Assembly (NCBI GenBank): GCA_001247695.2
Contig: LGRX02003595.1
Coordinates: 1-64,000, forward strand
Source of the DNA: Cymbomonas tetramitiformis
Lineage: Eukaryota; Chlorophyta; Pyramimonadophyceae; Pyramimonadales; Pyramimonadaceae
Direction: 5' to 3'
Length of the DNA stretch: 64,000 nucleotides
The notes under the pieces were generated by a model that worked only from the letters and a program-made list of their open reading frames with translations, searched no databases and was not told where the DNA came from. Made by a program: the position numbers and the translations under genes. Positions 1 through 11,850 of the stretch are shown piece after piece; within the stretch, counting starts at the first letter, position 1; each line of letters begins with the position of its first letter.

Positions 1-126
1 CCTGCTCCCTGGACCACCAGAGCCCATGACCGAGCCTGCTCCCTGGACCCCCAGAGGCAGCAAAGGTTTCCTTAGTTCTCCCTGAGACTTTCCTTACGGA
101 AGTGGCACCACGTGAGGCCGAAGAGG

Positions 127-3100
127 ATGGGCGCTGAGGCACTGCAGGAGCAAGTAGACGCCAAGGAGGCGCAGCTCTTGGGGAAGGAGGCCGAGCTGGC
201 AGCCCTAGACGGGGAGCTGACAACGGCAAAGGCCGCAGTGGCGGCGAAGGAGAGCGAGCTGGCGGTGATGCGCTCCACGCAAGACGGAGAGCTGGTGGCA
301 CAGCAAGCATCGATGAGCGGGCTGCAAAGTGAGCTGGCGGCCAAGAAAGCTGAGCTGGCAAGCAAGAATACCGAGCTGGCATATGCCAACAGCATGGTGA
401 ATGCTACGGAAAGCGAAATGGCAGCAAAGGCTGCGGAGCTCGCCTCAAGGGACGCCGAGCTGGGTGCTGCCAACCGTGCGCTCTCTACCAAAGACAGCGA
501 GCTGGCCGTGAAGGCAGGGGAGGTGTCGGCGAAGGAGGGCGAGCTCGAAACAGCAAAAGCTACGCTTACGGCGAAGGAGGGCGAGCTCGAAACCACGAAG
601 ACTATGCTTACGGCGAAGGAGGGCGAGCTCGAAGCCAAAGCTGGGGAGCTGGCGGCGAAGGAGGGTGAGCTCGAAACCACGAAGACTACGCTTGCGGCGA
701 AGGAGGGCGAGCTCGAAGCCAAAGCTGAAGAGCTGGCGGCGAAGGAGGGCGAGCTTGCAACGGTGAAGAGCACCCTGGCGGCGAAGGAGGGCGAGGTGCT
801 GGGCCTGCAGGCGGCGCAGCAGGGGGAAATCAGCGGAGCTCAGCAGCAAGTGAGTGCCCTGACCGCCCAGGTGGCCCATGGGCTCGCCGCACTCGAGGCG
901 AAGGAGGGCGAGCTGATGGCCAAGGCTGGGGAGCTGGCGGCGAAGGAGAGTGATCTGGCGGCGAAGATAGGGGAACTGGGTGCGAAGGATGGCGAGCTGT
1001 ATGCCGTGAAGAGCACGCTGACGGCGAAGGAGAGTGAGCTGGCAGCGGCCAGGAACGCACTGAGCAGTCAGGCGAGCGAGCTGGGAGCGAAGGCGGGAGA
1101 GATGCACGCGAGGGATAGGGAGCTGGCCGCATCGCACAGCGCTGCGGGTGCGAAAGACCAAGAGCTGGCTGCGAGGGCTTCGGAGCTGGCCGCTCTGGGG
1201 AGTGAGCTTGCTGCAGCCAAGAGCGAATTGAGAGACAGGGAGGCGGAGGTGGCAGCGAGGTCCCGTGAGTTGGCGGCAGCTCAGAGCGGCTTGCTCGCCA
1301 CGCAAAGCGAGCTCTCGGCGGCGAGGGACGCCCAGGACGGTGCGGCAGCAGAGGCACAGCAGCAACTGGGGTCCATCACCGCGCAGGTGGCCGAAGGGAA
1401 AGTGGCGCTGGCGGCCAAGGAGAGCGAGCTGACGGAGGCCCTGAAGGCGCTGGAGGCCATGGAGGGCGATCTGAAGACCACCCGCGCTGAGCTGGATGCG
1501 AAAGGGGCTGAGCTGGCGTCGTTGCAGGAGCAACTAACAGGAAGTGGCATTGAGGCGGCAGCCACGGTGGATAACATAAAGAAGGAGCTGGCAGGGACGA
1601 AGGGTGAGCTGGTAGAGAAGGAGGGCGAGCTGGCGAAGAAGGAGGGTGACCTGGCAGAGAAGGAGGGCGAGCTGGCCAAGAAGGTGGAGGAGCTAATGGC
1701 CGCGCGGGAGCAGCTGACGGCAAAGGAGGGCGAGCTGGCGGCGGCCCAGGCGAGGGAGGCGGAGGGTGTAAGCGCAAGGGAGGGGCTGGAGGCGCAGGTG
1801 AAGCAGCTGGAGGCTGCGGGGGCCGGGCAGAAGGACACGCTCACGGCGGAGCTGGCCGCGGCAAAGGCGGCCGCGGCAAAGGCAGGGTCCGATAGTGTGG
1901 CAGTGAGGGAGCAGCAGGAGGCGCAGATCGCGGAGCTGGAGCAGGAGAGGGCGGCCGCCAGAAGCGCCCTGGCCGCGGCGGAGACCAGCCGGAGTGCGCA
2001 AACGGAGCTGGTGAGTTGTTGCCCGCGCTGTTGCCACCCGGAGCACGCGAGCCGCTGTGTGCACCCATTCCCCGCTCACGATGCTGTGACCCTCCCACCA
2101 GCAGGCAGGCAGGCAGGCGCGCGCGATGAGGGCGGTTCCTCACGCTGGCGGCGGGCGGTATGCAACGCTGCCCGAAATCGAGAGGCGCGCAGGCAAATGT
2201 GCATTTGGAAGATAGCTTCATTGCGGGGACTCGGGAGCATCCTCGGCTAGCGCGGCTTGGCTTTGAGCGGAGAATGGCGTTGAGGCTATGTTGAAGATGC
2301 GAGGGTGCCGTGGCCCAGACTTGGGCTCTCCCCGGCCGCAGCACGCTGACCTGGCATGCCAAGCAGGCTCCGAGCAGGCCGCCGGGACCGTAGGCGGGCG
2401 CGTGGCGCAGCGGAGGTGGGAGCAAAAGCGCTGGCCAACCAGAGAAGAGATTGCTTTTGTGAGGCGGTGCCGGGTGACGTGGTGAGCGCGGCGGGGCCCG
2501 GGAATGGTGGAAGTTGGGGGGCGGATGGGCGTTGATTGGGAGGGTGGGGAGGGCGGAGGGCTGCAGATGGCGGCAGAGCATGCAAGGGCGCTGGATGAGG
2601 CGCGGACGCAGACTGAAGCGGCTCGGGGTGAGAAGGCGGGGCTGGATGCGAAGGTGGGGGAGCTGACGACGCAGGTGCAGCGGCTGCACCCGCTCGCCAT
2701 GCAGGCGACGGAGCTGGCGGGGCAGATAGAGGGCTTCCGGGGCCAGGCCGCGGCGGCGCAGGCGGCGCAGGTGGAGGCGGAGCGGCGCATGCAGGAGAGC
2801 CTCGACCTGCAGCGCAAGGTACCCGCGCCGCCGCACTCCGCAGCTCAGCATCGCATCGCCAGCTGCGCCCGCCGCGCGCGTGACAGACCCGCGCCACTGC
2901 TGTCAGCACACCAGCGCGCCTTGTGTTGAGAAGCGTCGCCCCGCCGGCGTCACCATATTGCCAGTGTCATGTCACACGCCAGCCCTCACTGAAACCCGTC
3001 CCAGTCCAGCCGCGCCTTGTGGATCTCCGCGGTGAAGCCTACACATTTTATCGCAGCGCTGTGAACAACAATATGGGGGGAAACAGCGGCATGGCGTGTG

Positions 3101-6100
3101 AGCACCCTCCCTCTCCTGCACCGGCCGATGGTCGGGAGTTGTGTCCCAACCGTTGCGCCTGGTCTCCGCGGATCGCCTCAGGGCGCGGTTGTGAGGTGAA
3201 GCAGCATGCCGCATGGTCTGTGGGGCGCCGCTAATGAGGGCTCGCATCAGGACCGCCGCTGGTGGGGGGAATATTTATACCCTCCTGGAGCAGCTCCAGC
3301 CGTGGAGAAGCAGACTCGGGCATTGGTCACCGGGTGGGGGGAGAGGAGGGTTGTGTGGCGAGCAGGGTGAGGACATGCGACGCGCTCTGCACAACCAAAT
3401 ACAGGTACCCTCCCCCCCTCCTTACGCACTAAGTGCGCTGAGCTTGGCAGGTGTGGAGCGAGGGTAGCGATGGTCACAGAGGTGGACACCGGAAAGGCCC
3501 GTGCCCCGGGTGTCTGTGTGGAAGCGAGGGTAGCGATGGTCACAGAGGTGGGCACCAAGCCGAAGCCCACGTGCCCCGGGTGTCTGTGTGGAAGCGAGGG
3601 TAGCGATGGTCACAGCAGTGGGCAGTAAGCCGAAGCCCACATGCCCCGGGTGTCTGTGTGGGCGTGCTGGCAATCCCATTGGAGGCATGGGACTTGGGCA
3701 CCGACGCAGGCCGCGCGGAGAGGAGTGCAAGCCGGGTTTGGCATGGCGGTTTCAATGTGTGGGTGGAGTGGTCACAGCTGGCGTCAGACGGCTCGGTGGG
3801 GCAGCGTGGGGAGTCTCGGTCTCCACAGAGTCTCGGAGAATCCGGGGTGACCCTCTGCGGCCAAATTCTGTGGCAATTTGGTGCCAAAGGAGTCGGTCCA
3901 AGGATAAGCCACACACATCACAGTCCAGCGCCAAGGCTTCAGTCCCATAAGTGTTGGTGTTGGGGGTAAGGGGGTTGCAAGCGCCGTTCGATGGCGGGCG
4001 CGCAAGGTCAGAAGCAAGCTATTCAGTCGATCATTCTCAGCCGCTCGGCACAGCCCTTTGGAACACCGGACCGTCGTGGGTGGGGCACGCTCTCTGGAGA
4101 CCGGGCTTTGGGGCAGGCAGGGCGCAGGGTGGTGGTTCTGAGCGCAGGCTTGGTGGTGGGGAGATGGCTCGGGCAGCTCGGGGGCTAGAGGTGGGCCGGC
4201 TTCAGTGGCATGGCTTCAGTGTGCAGACAGAGCAGTTGCAGAGGCACTCAGGTGCCCAGTGAGGCCTAGGGGTTCCCGTTCTCCACTAGCTTGCTCTGGA
4301 GCCCCGGCGAACTGTCCTGGAGTGTGTGCCGAGTCTTTTGATCCCGGGTGTGGGTATAGTTATAGTGCAGCCGATCTTCTGTGGCTAATTGGTGCCAAAG
4401 GAATCGGTCCACGGATAAACCACGCACATCCTGAAGCGTATGCTGAGTCCTTTGATCTCTGCTGTGGGTACATAGTGCAGCCGATCTTCTGTGACAAAAT
4501 GGCGCCAAGGCAACCGGTCCAAGGATAAGCCACACACATCATCCCATTTGCGGAACTTAGCACTCCCGAACCAAATCAGGAGGCCCTAAGCCCACAGCCA
4601 AAACTCTAAAACCCTCCAGAGGCCGCCTGTGGAAGTATGCGAGGCGAGGCGGGGTGGGATGTGGTCGGGCACCCCTCAGGAGCTGAAGGGCAACATTAGG
4701 GTGTACTGCCGCTCCAGACCGCTGATGAATGGGGAGGAGGGCACCACAGAGATGGTTGGTGAGTCTCTATATCATGCCACCCGTCTCAATTCCGCCCCTT
4801 CATGTGTCACAACAGCCACACACGCACACGTGGATTCCGGATAAGTGTCCCGAAGTGTGTGCTGAATCCTTTGATCCCCGGCGTGGGTACATAGTGCAGC
4901 CGGTCTTCTGCGGCTACGGGATGCCAAAGGAGTCGGTACAAGGATAAGCGCACACGTGGATGGATTTCTCGGCACGTGTTCCTTCTTCCGCTTGCCGTCG
5001 CAACTCCGCTGAGGGGGAGATTCGGTGGTCGCCGATCGGACCTCGGCCTGCCGAGCTTCAAGGTCGGTGGCGGAAATGAAACAATTTTCTAGATGGTAAC
5101 CAGATGCGCCGCATGCCGCCAAGTCAGAGGGTCGTGTCAGAAGATCTCGCTCCGCCAAAGAGATCGAGTCGCTGGTGAAGGAGATCCGGGGTTGGGCCGG
5201 GCACGCCGCGTCCGAGTGATTTTTAGGGCAACAAAAGTGCTCGGCTGAACAGACTCTTGGGCGTCATCCATGCTGCTGAGCTCGCATGAAAGACCTGCGT
5301 ATCCGGGCCTCCTCTCACGCCCCGCCCTGTCCAAATGGTCGGTAGAGAAGTGGCCCCGGGCGCGTGTGAGGCCGCCCGCTGCAAGATCCTCGCGCAGGCA
5401 CTGAGGTGTCGGCGCCATGGGCGATGCGGGGAGGATGGTCACAGGGGAGGGTGTTTGCAGCGTGCTCACCTTCCCTGTGGGTGCCTCGAGCCATCCCAAC
5501 CTCACCATGCAGGTCAGCACCCCTCCTGCCTCAATTTTGTCCTCCGTATAGAGTTGTTGGTTGTTGTGACCCTAGGCCAGGAGTTGAAGCGGGGCGGGGG
5601 CGGGGGAGGGGGTTGAGGGGTTCGGGCTTGTCTTGGGCGTCACGCGCGAGAAGCCTGGATGTGACGAGCAAAGCCCATCACCTAAAGGAAGGGGTCGGGG
5701 GTCTGTGGTCGCGCAGGGCAAGCAGGTGGTGGAGCTGCGCATCCCTGGCCAGAGCGGGGTGCACCCCTTCGGGTTTGACCGGGTGTTCCCTCCACAGACG
5801 GCCCAGGCGGAGGTGTTCGAGGAGGTGGGCGGGCTGGTGCAGAGCGCCATGGACGGCTTCAAAGTGTGCATCTTTGCGTACGGGCAGACGGGAAGCGGCA
5901 AGACGCACACGATGCTGGGCAACCGGAGCATCCCGGCGGAGCGCGGGGTCATCCCGCGGTCCCTGGAGCACATCTTCTCGCGCACGGAGGAGCTCAAGGT
6001 ACGGGCAGCATCCCCGAGGACGGGAGCCACGCGCAGTTGGTCGTGGCATTTGCCCCATACGCCAAACATTCTGCAGCGCGTGATGACGCGCCGGATAAAG

Positions 6101-8559
6101 TATGAGTGCTGGATAAAGTATGACGTGCTGGATGAATTATGACGTGCTGGATGAGTTATGACGCGCATGCTGTGCGAAGGTTCCTTCACCTCAGCACTGG
6201 TTTCGTGGCGAGGGTCACGCAACGGCTTCTCCACAGCTTGGGATGAGCCTCCGTCATATGGAGGTCGGGAGGAGAATATGAGATAGCGATTGAGGTGTTT
6301 GCCGCATTCACCGGGGCCCAGGGGGCGCCTCAAGTGCCTCCCTTGGCAGCCACTCAAACCAAATAGCGGGGCTTGGGGACGCAGGACAAGGGGTGGACAT
6401 ACACGATGCGTGCATCCATGCTAGAGATCTACAATGAGAACATCCGGTGCGCCACTCAATGCCCAAACACTGAGTCCCTTCATGGATGGGGTGATGGTCG
6501 GGGTGATTCCATTCAGTGCGCCTCTCACCACTTGGTGTGCACGTTTGTGTCTCTGTCGTGTGCGCTTTGTTTTTGGTAGGGGGCACTCCGAGGCCTGCCT
6601 TTGAGTACTCGTATAGCTTTTCCTTTGGCATGTCCGCTGCCGCCTATTTTGCAGAAGCCGGGTAGGCATGCCTCGTGCTCCGGTAACCCCGTGAAGGCCT
6701 CTCGTGCAATTTGAGACGGTGCTTTTGTATCATCGATGCGTGTTGTAGTCACCCCCCGGTACCGTCGATGCGTGCTGTAGTCACCCCTCGGTACCGTCGA
6801 TGCGCGTTGCAGTCATCCCCCTGTACCGTCGGATTGGGCACTGATGCGCGTGCACCTGGGAGGCGATCATTGCCCGGCGATGAGCAGGAGTCAGCACTGA
6901 GTAAGGCGGCGGTGGGGCTGCAGAGATCTGCTGGGTTCTGGAGCCAAGTCGCCGAAGGGCAAGGAGCCAGCATACAACATCCAGCACGATGCGGCCGGAT
7001 ACACAACCGTCTCCGACCTGGTTGTGGTGGAGGTCCGCGCCCTCCTCTGCGTGGATGCGGGAAGCGCGGCGGACCTTGGAGACCCTAGTGCCCACGCAAG
7101 GCCTTCCTTGGCATGAGAGAGTAAGCCGCGGAGAGGGTGGGTGCGGGGGGATGGGGGAGTACAGGTGAGCAATGCGGCGGATGTGGAGATGCTAATGGCG
7201 CAGGCAGAGGCTAGCCGCAGTGTGTCGAGCACCAAGATGAACGAGCAGTCGTCTCGGTCGCACTGTATCTTCACGATGCGCATCTCCGGGGAGTTCCGCA
7301 GCCCAGAAGGGGGCACTCGCTCCACCCAAGGTGCAGCCCATATTTTATGTCCCCCCTGTTTGAGGCATGTGCCTGAACACCTCTCAGATTACGCTGGGAT
7401 GATTATGGAATTCGCCTTCACGCCGGTTTCCCGTCTGCTTTTGTCAGTGCGTGCCAGATGAGGATGGCGTGACCTCAAGTCCCTGAGGGGCCAGAACGTG
7501 GATCCTCGGGGCCGGACTGCCTTCCACTATCAGTTGACCTCCAAGGCTGTATCTGCCAGAGCTCGGCGCGAGCTTAGAGCTTGAGCTTAGAGCCTAGGTT
7601 CTCAACTCGCAAGAGCGGGGTCCTAGAGAGCTCTCAAATCTGCATTCTCCTCATCCCTCCTCGACCCTACACCACTCATGTGGATACCCAGTGCATGCGC
7701 TCGCAGGTGAGCAGACTCCCGACCACTGATAAGCCATGAGCGCAAGCGGGGCGCCCCTGGGGCCATACTTGAGAAAATGTCGCATCAGACATCAGATATT
7801 GTTGGGGCCTGAGGCATCGGCGCCTGCTTTGGCCATTGCAATTGAATTGAGCCACGAGGCGTGACGAGGTGGAGACGCAGGCGTCCTCAATTTGATCGAT
7901 CTGGCTGGGAGCGAGCGGCTGTCATCCAGCGGCGCGACAGGCGACCGCCTCAAGGAGACGCAGGTGCCTTCTTTACCCCCTGCATGCTGCGATGCTATCC
8001 AGCTCAGACGCCGGCCATTTGCGTATTTTAGAGTACGAAGGTACTGGTCTTCAGGTGATACCTGCGACTGAAGTCGTGGAGCGTGTGCGGAGGAAGGAGT
8101 GAACAGGTGGCAGGGACCTGGTTGCTGAGGTACTCAGAGATTGGGGGAGGGGATCTCAGGCAATCAACAAGTCGCTGAGTTCTTTGGGTGACGTCATTGC
8201 GGCGATGGTGCGTAAGGACGCCCATGTTCCCTATCGCAACTCGAAGCTCACCTACCTGCTGCAGCCGTGCCTTGGAGGGAGTGCCAAGACTCTCATGTTC
8301 CTCAACGTGTCTCCATCTATGCGGTCTGCCGGGGAGACCCTGTGCTCCGCTCGCTTCGGGGAAAAGGTGAAGCTCTTACCCACTCGTGCTGCCCATTGCC
8401 TGAGCGTTCACAATTTGTATGTGATGCGACAAATGGCTTAGCCCAATTGTGGGGGGTTGGCATCTCGGCCGTTCCCAACAGGCAAATCAGGCCGAGTTAA
8501 ATGTCAGGCGCGGTGGTGGCGGAGCATCTAGCAGCCCGGGCTCCCGAAGCAGAGGATGA
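127..8559 (+). CDS. Kinesin-14 family C-terminal motor protein, 12 exons
   Basis: Predicted minus-end-directed microtubule motor. Exons: 127-2010, 2567-2818, 3366-3404, 4680-4758, 5445-5512, 5717-5998, 6385-6446, 6924-7032, 7165-7330, 7881-7963, 8160-8366, 8482-8559. All introns are GT-AG, phases match at every junction, and the total is 3309 nt (1102 residues plus stop). Residues 1 to about 715 are an Ala/Glu/Lys/Leu coiled coil. The kinesin-14 neck [11 protein letters not shown] follows at about residue 726, then the motor: P-loop [18 protein letters not shown], switch I NEQSSRSH, switch [10 protein letters not shown] and [10 protein letters not shown], all intact. A short Gly/Ser/Arg tail ends in TGA. 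The neck directly before a C-terminal motor is diagnostic of kinesin-14. The start is the least certain part: the frame is open back to position 76, so ATG 127 could be internal and the 5' end may lie outside the window. Exon 3 (13 residues) is placed by phase and by the typical LHNxIQ pre-neck motif. Confidence 0.9.
500..830 (+). repeat. 42-bp (14-residue) coding repeats in the kinesin stalk
   Basis: The stalk is built from near-identical two-heptad units of the type [14 protein letters not shown]. The densest run is here and more diverged copies continue to about 1750. Nucleotide identity between neighbouring units (for example gcgaaggagggcgagctcga) suggests recent in-frame expansion. Each unit keeps the heptad register, so copy changes would lengthen or shorten the rod without breaking it. 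Confidence 0.85.
3453..3660. repeat. 66-70-bp minisatellite in kinesin intron 3
   Basis: Three tandem units, each with agggtagcgatggtcacag followed by a segment ending in gccccgggtgtctgtgtg. The unit starts are 66 and 70 bp apart. The array is intronic, just after the 5' splice site at 3405. Confidence 0.85.
4318..4541. repeat. Two adjacent copies of a ~110-bp dispersed intron repeat
   Basis: Each copy runs from a gagtc-tttgatc segment through gtgcagccgatcttctgtg and a gccaaaggaatcggtcc-like segment to ggataa-ccac-cacatc. A further full copy lies at about 4848-4955 in the next intron and a partial one at 3862-3925. Copies differ by scattered substitutions. No terminal inverted repeats or coding potential are visible; it is probably a small local or genome-wide repeat family. 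Confidence 0.75.
4848..4955. repeat. Third copy of the ~110-bp intron repeat (intron 4)
   Basis: Same order of blocks as the pair at 4318-4541: a tgctgaatcctttgatcccc segment, gtgggtacatagtgcagccg, then ggataagcgcacacgtgg. It lies within kinesin intron 4, between the exon starting at the neck and the next exon. Confidence 0.75.
6086..6168. repeat. ~20-bp minisatellite in kinesin intron 6
   Basis: About four tandem variants of gctggataaagtatgacgt. Wholly intronic, about 90 bp after the 5' splice site at 5999. Confidence 0.8.
6722..6835. repeat. ~33-bp minisatellite in kinesin intron 7
   Basis: Three tandem units containing gtaccgtcgatgcgtg and gtagtcacccc variants, about 90 bp before the exon that starts at 6924. 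Confidence 0.8.
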
Positions 8560-11500
8560 TAGGTATACTGCGAATCGTTCATGCTGTTAGTGCGGTAGCG
8601 AAACGTGCATTAGCGACATGCTGCATGCTGGATATGTTTCAAATACACAAAAAGGATACGAGGATCCGTGTCACTTATACTTATTTTGGCGGTGAGAGAG
8701 ATTGCATAAGTTGTAAATTGATTTCTACTTCCAACAGCATTTCCCGTGCCTTATTCGTGAGTAAATAGTACCGAGTTAAACAAGTCTCATCTGGGTGATC
8801 GTTGATAACTTGTGTGAAACTACAGGTCAGCGATGGGTTTTTTGCAAGGTTGATATTCAGGAACAAGGAATAATGGTGTCAGGTCTCAGGTACAGCTTCG
8901 AGAGAGACCTAGACGGAAATCGAGCTATCACATTTACGATTAAGCATTTAATGGTATTCATTGAAAAAGTGTGTGGTGTAATTTTTTTGCGATTTATGGG
9001 CGAACTATCCTTGGGATGTATTTCGGAAATTTTGCGGGAGGCCGTAATATTTTGCGGAATATTTTGTAGGAGGTCGTATGGGACCATTGTCAGTCAACGG
9101 TTGGGATTTTCAAACCGTAAAATGTTGGCATACATGCATTTGTATGATAGGTATACGTATCTGAACGTCGTACGTTTGTTCCGACACGACGACCGGTGCA
9201 GATAATCACGAGCAGCCGGTTAACATATCAATGTGGTCGTCTTTTTCGTGAGTGTCATTCGCAGCGAGGCTCGTGTGTCACGTCAGAACTTTCGGCAAGT
9301 TGCTCTGCCTGCAGATCCGGAAGTACGGAATTTAGAGACGAAAAAGAGTTTAGACCATCATGATAGAGCGATGCATAGGTGATAGTGTGTGCTCTTAAGA
9401 AAACATAGGAAACACGTTATTCGATTCAACCGGTTCACATCGCCTACGCTAACGGGGACTACGTTACTTCACCACCCGTGGCTCATCACCGCGGTACAAA
9501 CCAGGGCTTATTGATTGTTGCACCAGGTTGATGTGCTAAGATGATTTTAGTCCGCAAATTCAGAATATGGGTATCAACATGTATACGTATTACCGCTGGT
9601 ACTGAGTACTACCATGATCGACCTCGAGAAGACGTGTGAGAAATTTAGTTGCGAACACGCGGCTGACTGCAGGCCGCCTCAATATATTGGGAAGAGGCGT
9701 ATTGGAACTTTGCTTCAACATACATATGCGCATGGTAGCTGCAATGGCGGAGCTAAAAATTAAAACCTCGTGCGCGTGCACCGTACAGAACGATTGCTTC
9801 AGCAGCGCCGCTGTACAGTATCGATTATCTGCGAGGTGGGGTGAAAGTATTCGTCTGTTCTAAAAGCCATCTACTGCGTATATGTGTACACGTGTGCATA
9901 ATTACAGGTGAGATCCGCAATACATAGCGAGCCAACATCCGAGTGAAACACATCAGCAGTCTAGTTGGCATTTTAGTGTGTCTACGTTTCTATGTACTCC
10001 CCATGGCCATAGATCGTCTATCTGTTGATCCGTACAGCTCTACAGAACGACTGCTTCAGCAGCGCCGCAGTACTATATCGATCAGCTGTGAGGTCGAGTG
10101 ATATTATTCGTCTGTTCTGAAATATCTACTACGTATCTGTGCGCACGTGTGCATAATTACATGCGAGATCCGCAATACAGAGCGATCCAAAATCCGAGTC
10201 AAACAAATCAGCAATCTAGTTATTATTTTATTATGTCTATGTATACACTATACTAACCAACTTTTCATGATACGTATCTACTATACTCCTCATGGCCATA
10301 GATGCGTTGATCCATCGTACGTCTATCCGTACAGGACTTCAGCAGCACCGCCATTTCTATTATTTAATAATTACGATGCATCTGCTAGGAATTTGTGAGA
10401 ATATGAAATGACTTGCGTGAGGCATGCTTGTTAGCAGGGATCAGTGGGAACGTGTGTCCATCCACAAGCAACAAGGCGCGATACATAATGACGATGTTCG
10501 CTCGGGGTGCAGACCGATTATGCACATGATCGATGGTGGGCATGGCCCGCTTCCTCGAAGTAATGCCTGTGTTTCGTGAGGGCCGTGCTGTACAGCTGAG
10601 TGCAACAAAAAGCATGTGGAAATCGTACTTGACGCTGTCCGTCATGAGTGCGCGTACGGTTTCGATGACAATTTCTTGCACTTTACGTATGCCTCCATTA
10701 TCATACAGATTTCGCTTCTGGCCGCTGGCGATATCGCGTCTGGTGAAATATATTATGCGATTGCATGTAGCTATGAGCTGGTGCATCCTACACTTTGCAC
10801 TCATACGCTGGAGCCAAGGAAACCAGCCTGAACATTTGAACGCTGATCTATCTAGCTGTGTGCGTATCGTAGCGAGCTCTCGCCTGCGGCCGGTGGGTTA
10901 TATATAGGCATACGTTTACATTCTGTCTAATTTATATATGTATAGCATATACAATGTTTTGGGCTATGACGCCATGCAAGGAAGAGGTATCGACTCGTTT
11001 CATATAATGAACGGTCATTGCTGGACGACTATAGCGACGTCTTGGCATTGCCTGGCGCAAAGTATATAGGACTTAGTATGTTAGTGCGCGCTAATTGGTT
11101 ATGCCGTTTCGTTGTGAAATGAGGCTGCAAGCTCGTGTATATTGTGACATATATCAGCAACATGTGCCGAGCTACTGCTTTACATGCCATGTTATCCTAG
11201 CACACAACTGACGACCGGGGACGCATTTAACCGGAACAAACGTCGCATCGCCGTAACGACAGAAATCGCCGTTGTGCTCATCCCCACAACAATTTGGACC
11301 ATAAGTGCATGGATTCCATATCTCTCCTACACGAAATCGTGCGTGGTATACTAGCTGTTCGTTCATTGCCTGTATGCGCTCTGGACATCGTCACATCGTA
11401 AGCACGTCCGTGGTCGCCTGGCGATATATCGCTACGAACGATACGTAGCTCGTAAGGCAAAGAGCGTCACAAATGACGACAGCGTTTTCGGTACACCTTT

Positions 11501-11850
11501 GTCATTGGACACAAAAACAATCAGCATCTCGTGCATAAACTATCAGCCCTGCCAGTCGAATATTGATTCTTTATCTGCTGTGGTCCGGCGGGGTCGTGTG
11601 TCAGCTAGACGATGACTTTCAGATTGTAATACGTGTTTAAGAATAGACGTCGTGGTTATCCGAAAGGTGTGCATTTACGGCGATATCGGCGATCATGCAC
11701 GTGATATAAAACCATTCAATCACGCGCACAGAGTATCGATAGGGCGTCCGTCTTTGTGCTTCGCTCATCGGACCTAAGACATTACTCGCTGCACATTGAG
11801 GGAGACGTTATTAATCGCAGGGCACAGTTGTTGTGATCCCAGGAATAAGT
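8560..11850. other. Intergenic spacer between kinesin and ABCG genes
   Basis: No reading frame here looks like a protein, and base composition shifts abruptly to AT-rich after the kinesin stop. The only clear structure is the tandem duplication at 9784-10350. The kinesin 3' UTR and terminator and the ABCG promoter must lie here, but no specific signal could be assigned. Confidence 0.6.
9784..10350. repeat. ~257-bp tandem duplication with partial third copy
   Basis: The block tacagaacga-tgcttcagcagcgccgc recurs at 9784 and 10041 and, truncated, at 10330. Between the first two starts the full units align, including the shared cgtgtgcataattaca, gagatccgcaatac and catggccatagat blocks. Divergence is moderate, so the duplication is not very recent. 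Confidence 0.8.

Noticed and set aside
72..1844. Several long - strand frames opposite kinesin exon 1 (72-773, 445-1533, 830-1357, 1281-1844)
   Set aside because: They are Ser/Ala-, Leu/Arg- or Pro-rich shadows of the repetitive GC-rich + strand coiled coil; the + frame is confirmed by splicing into the motor.
1841..2909. Long - strand Pro/Arg/Ala-rich frames across kinesin intron 1 and exon 2
   Set aside because: The composition is typical of antisense to GC-rich DNA, and they cross well-supported splice sites.
10385..10907. Overlapping frames of 120-140 codons on both strands in the spacer
   Set aside because: Neither has domain features. They lie in diverged spacer next to the 257-bp duplication and appear to be chance frames.
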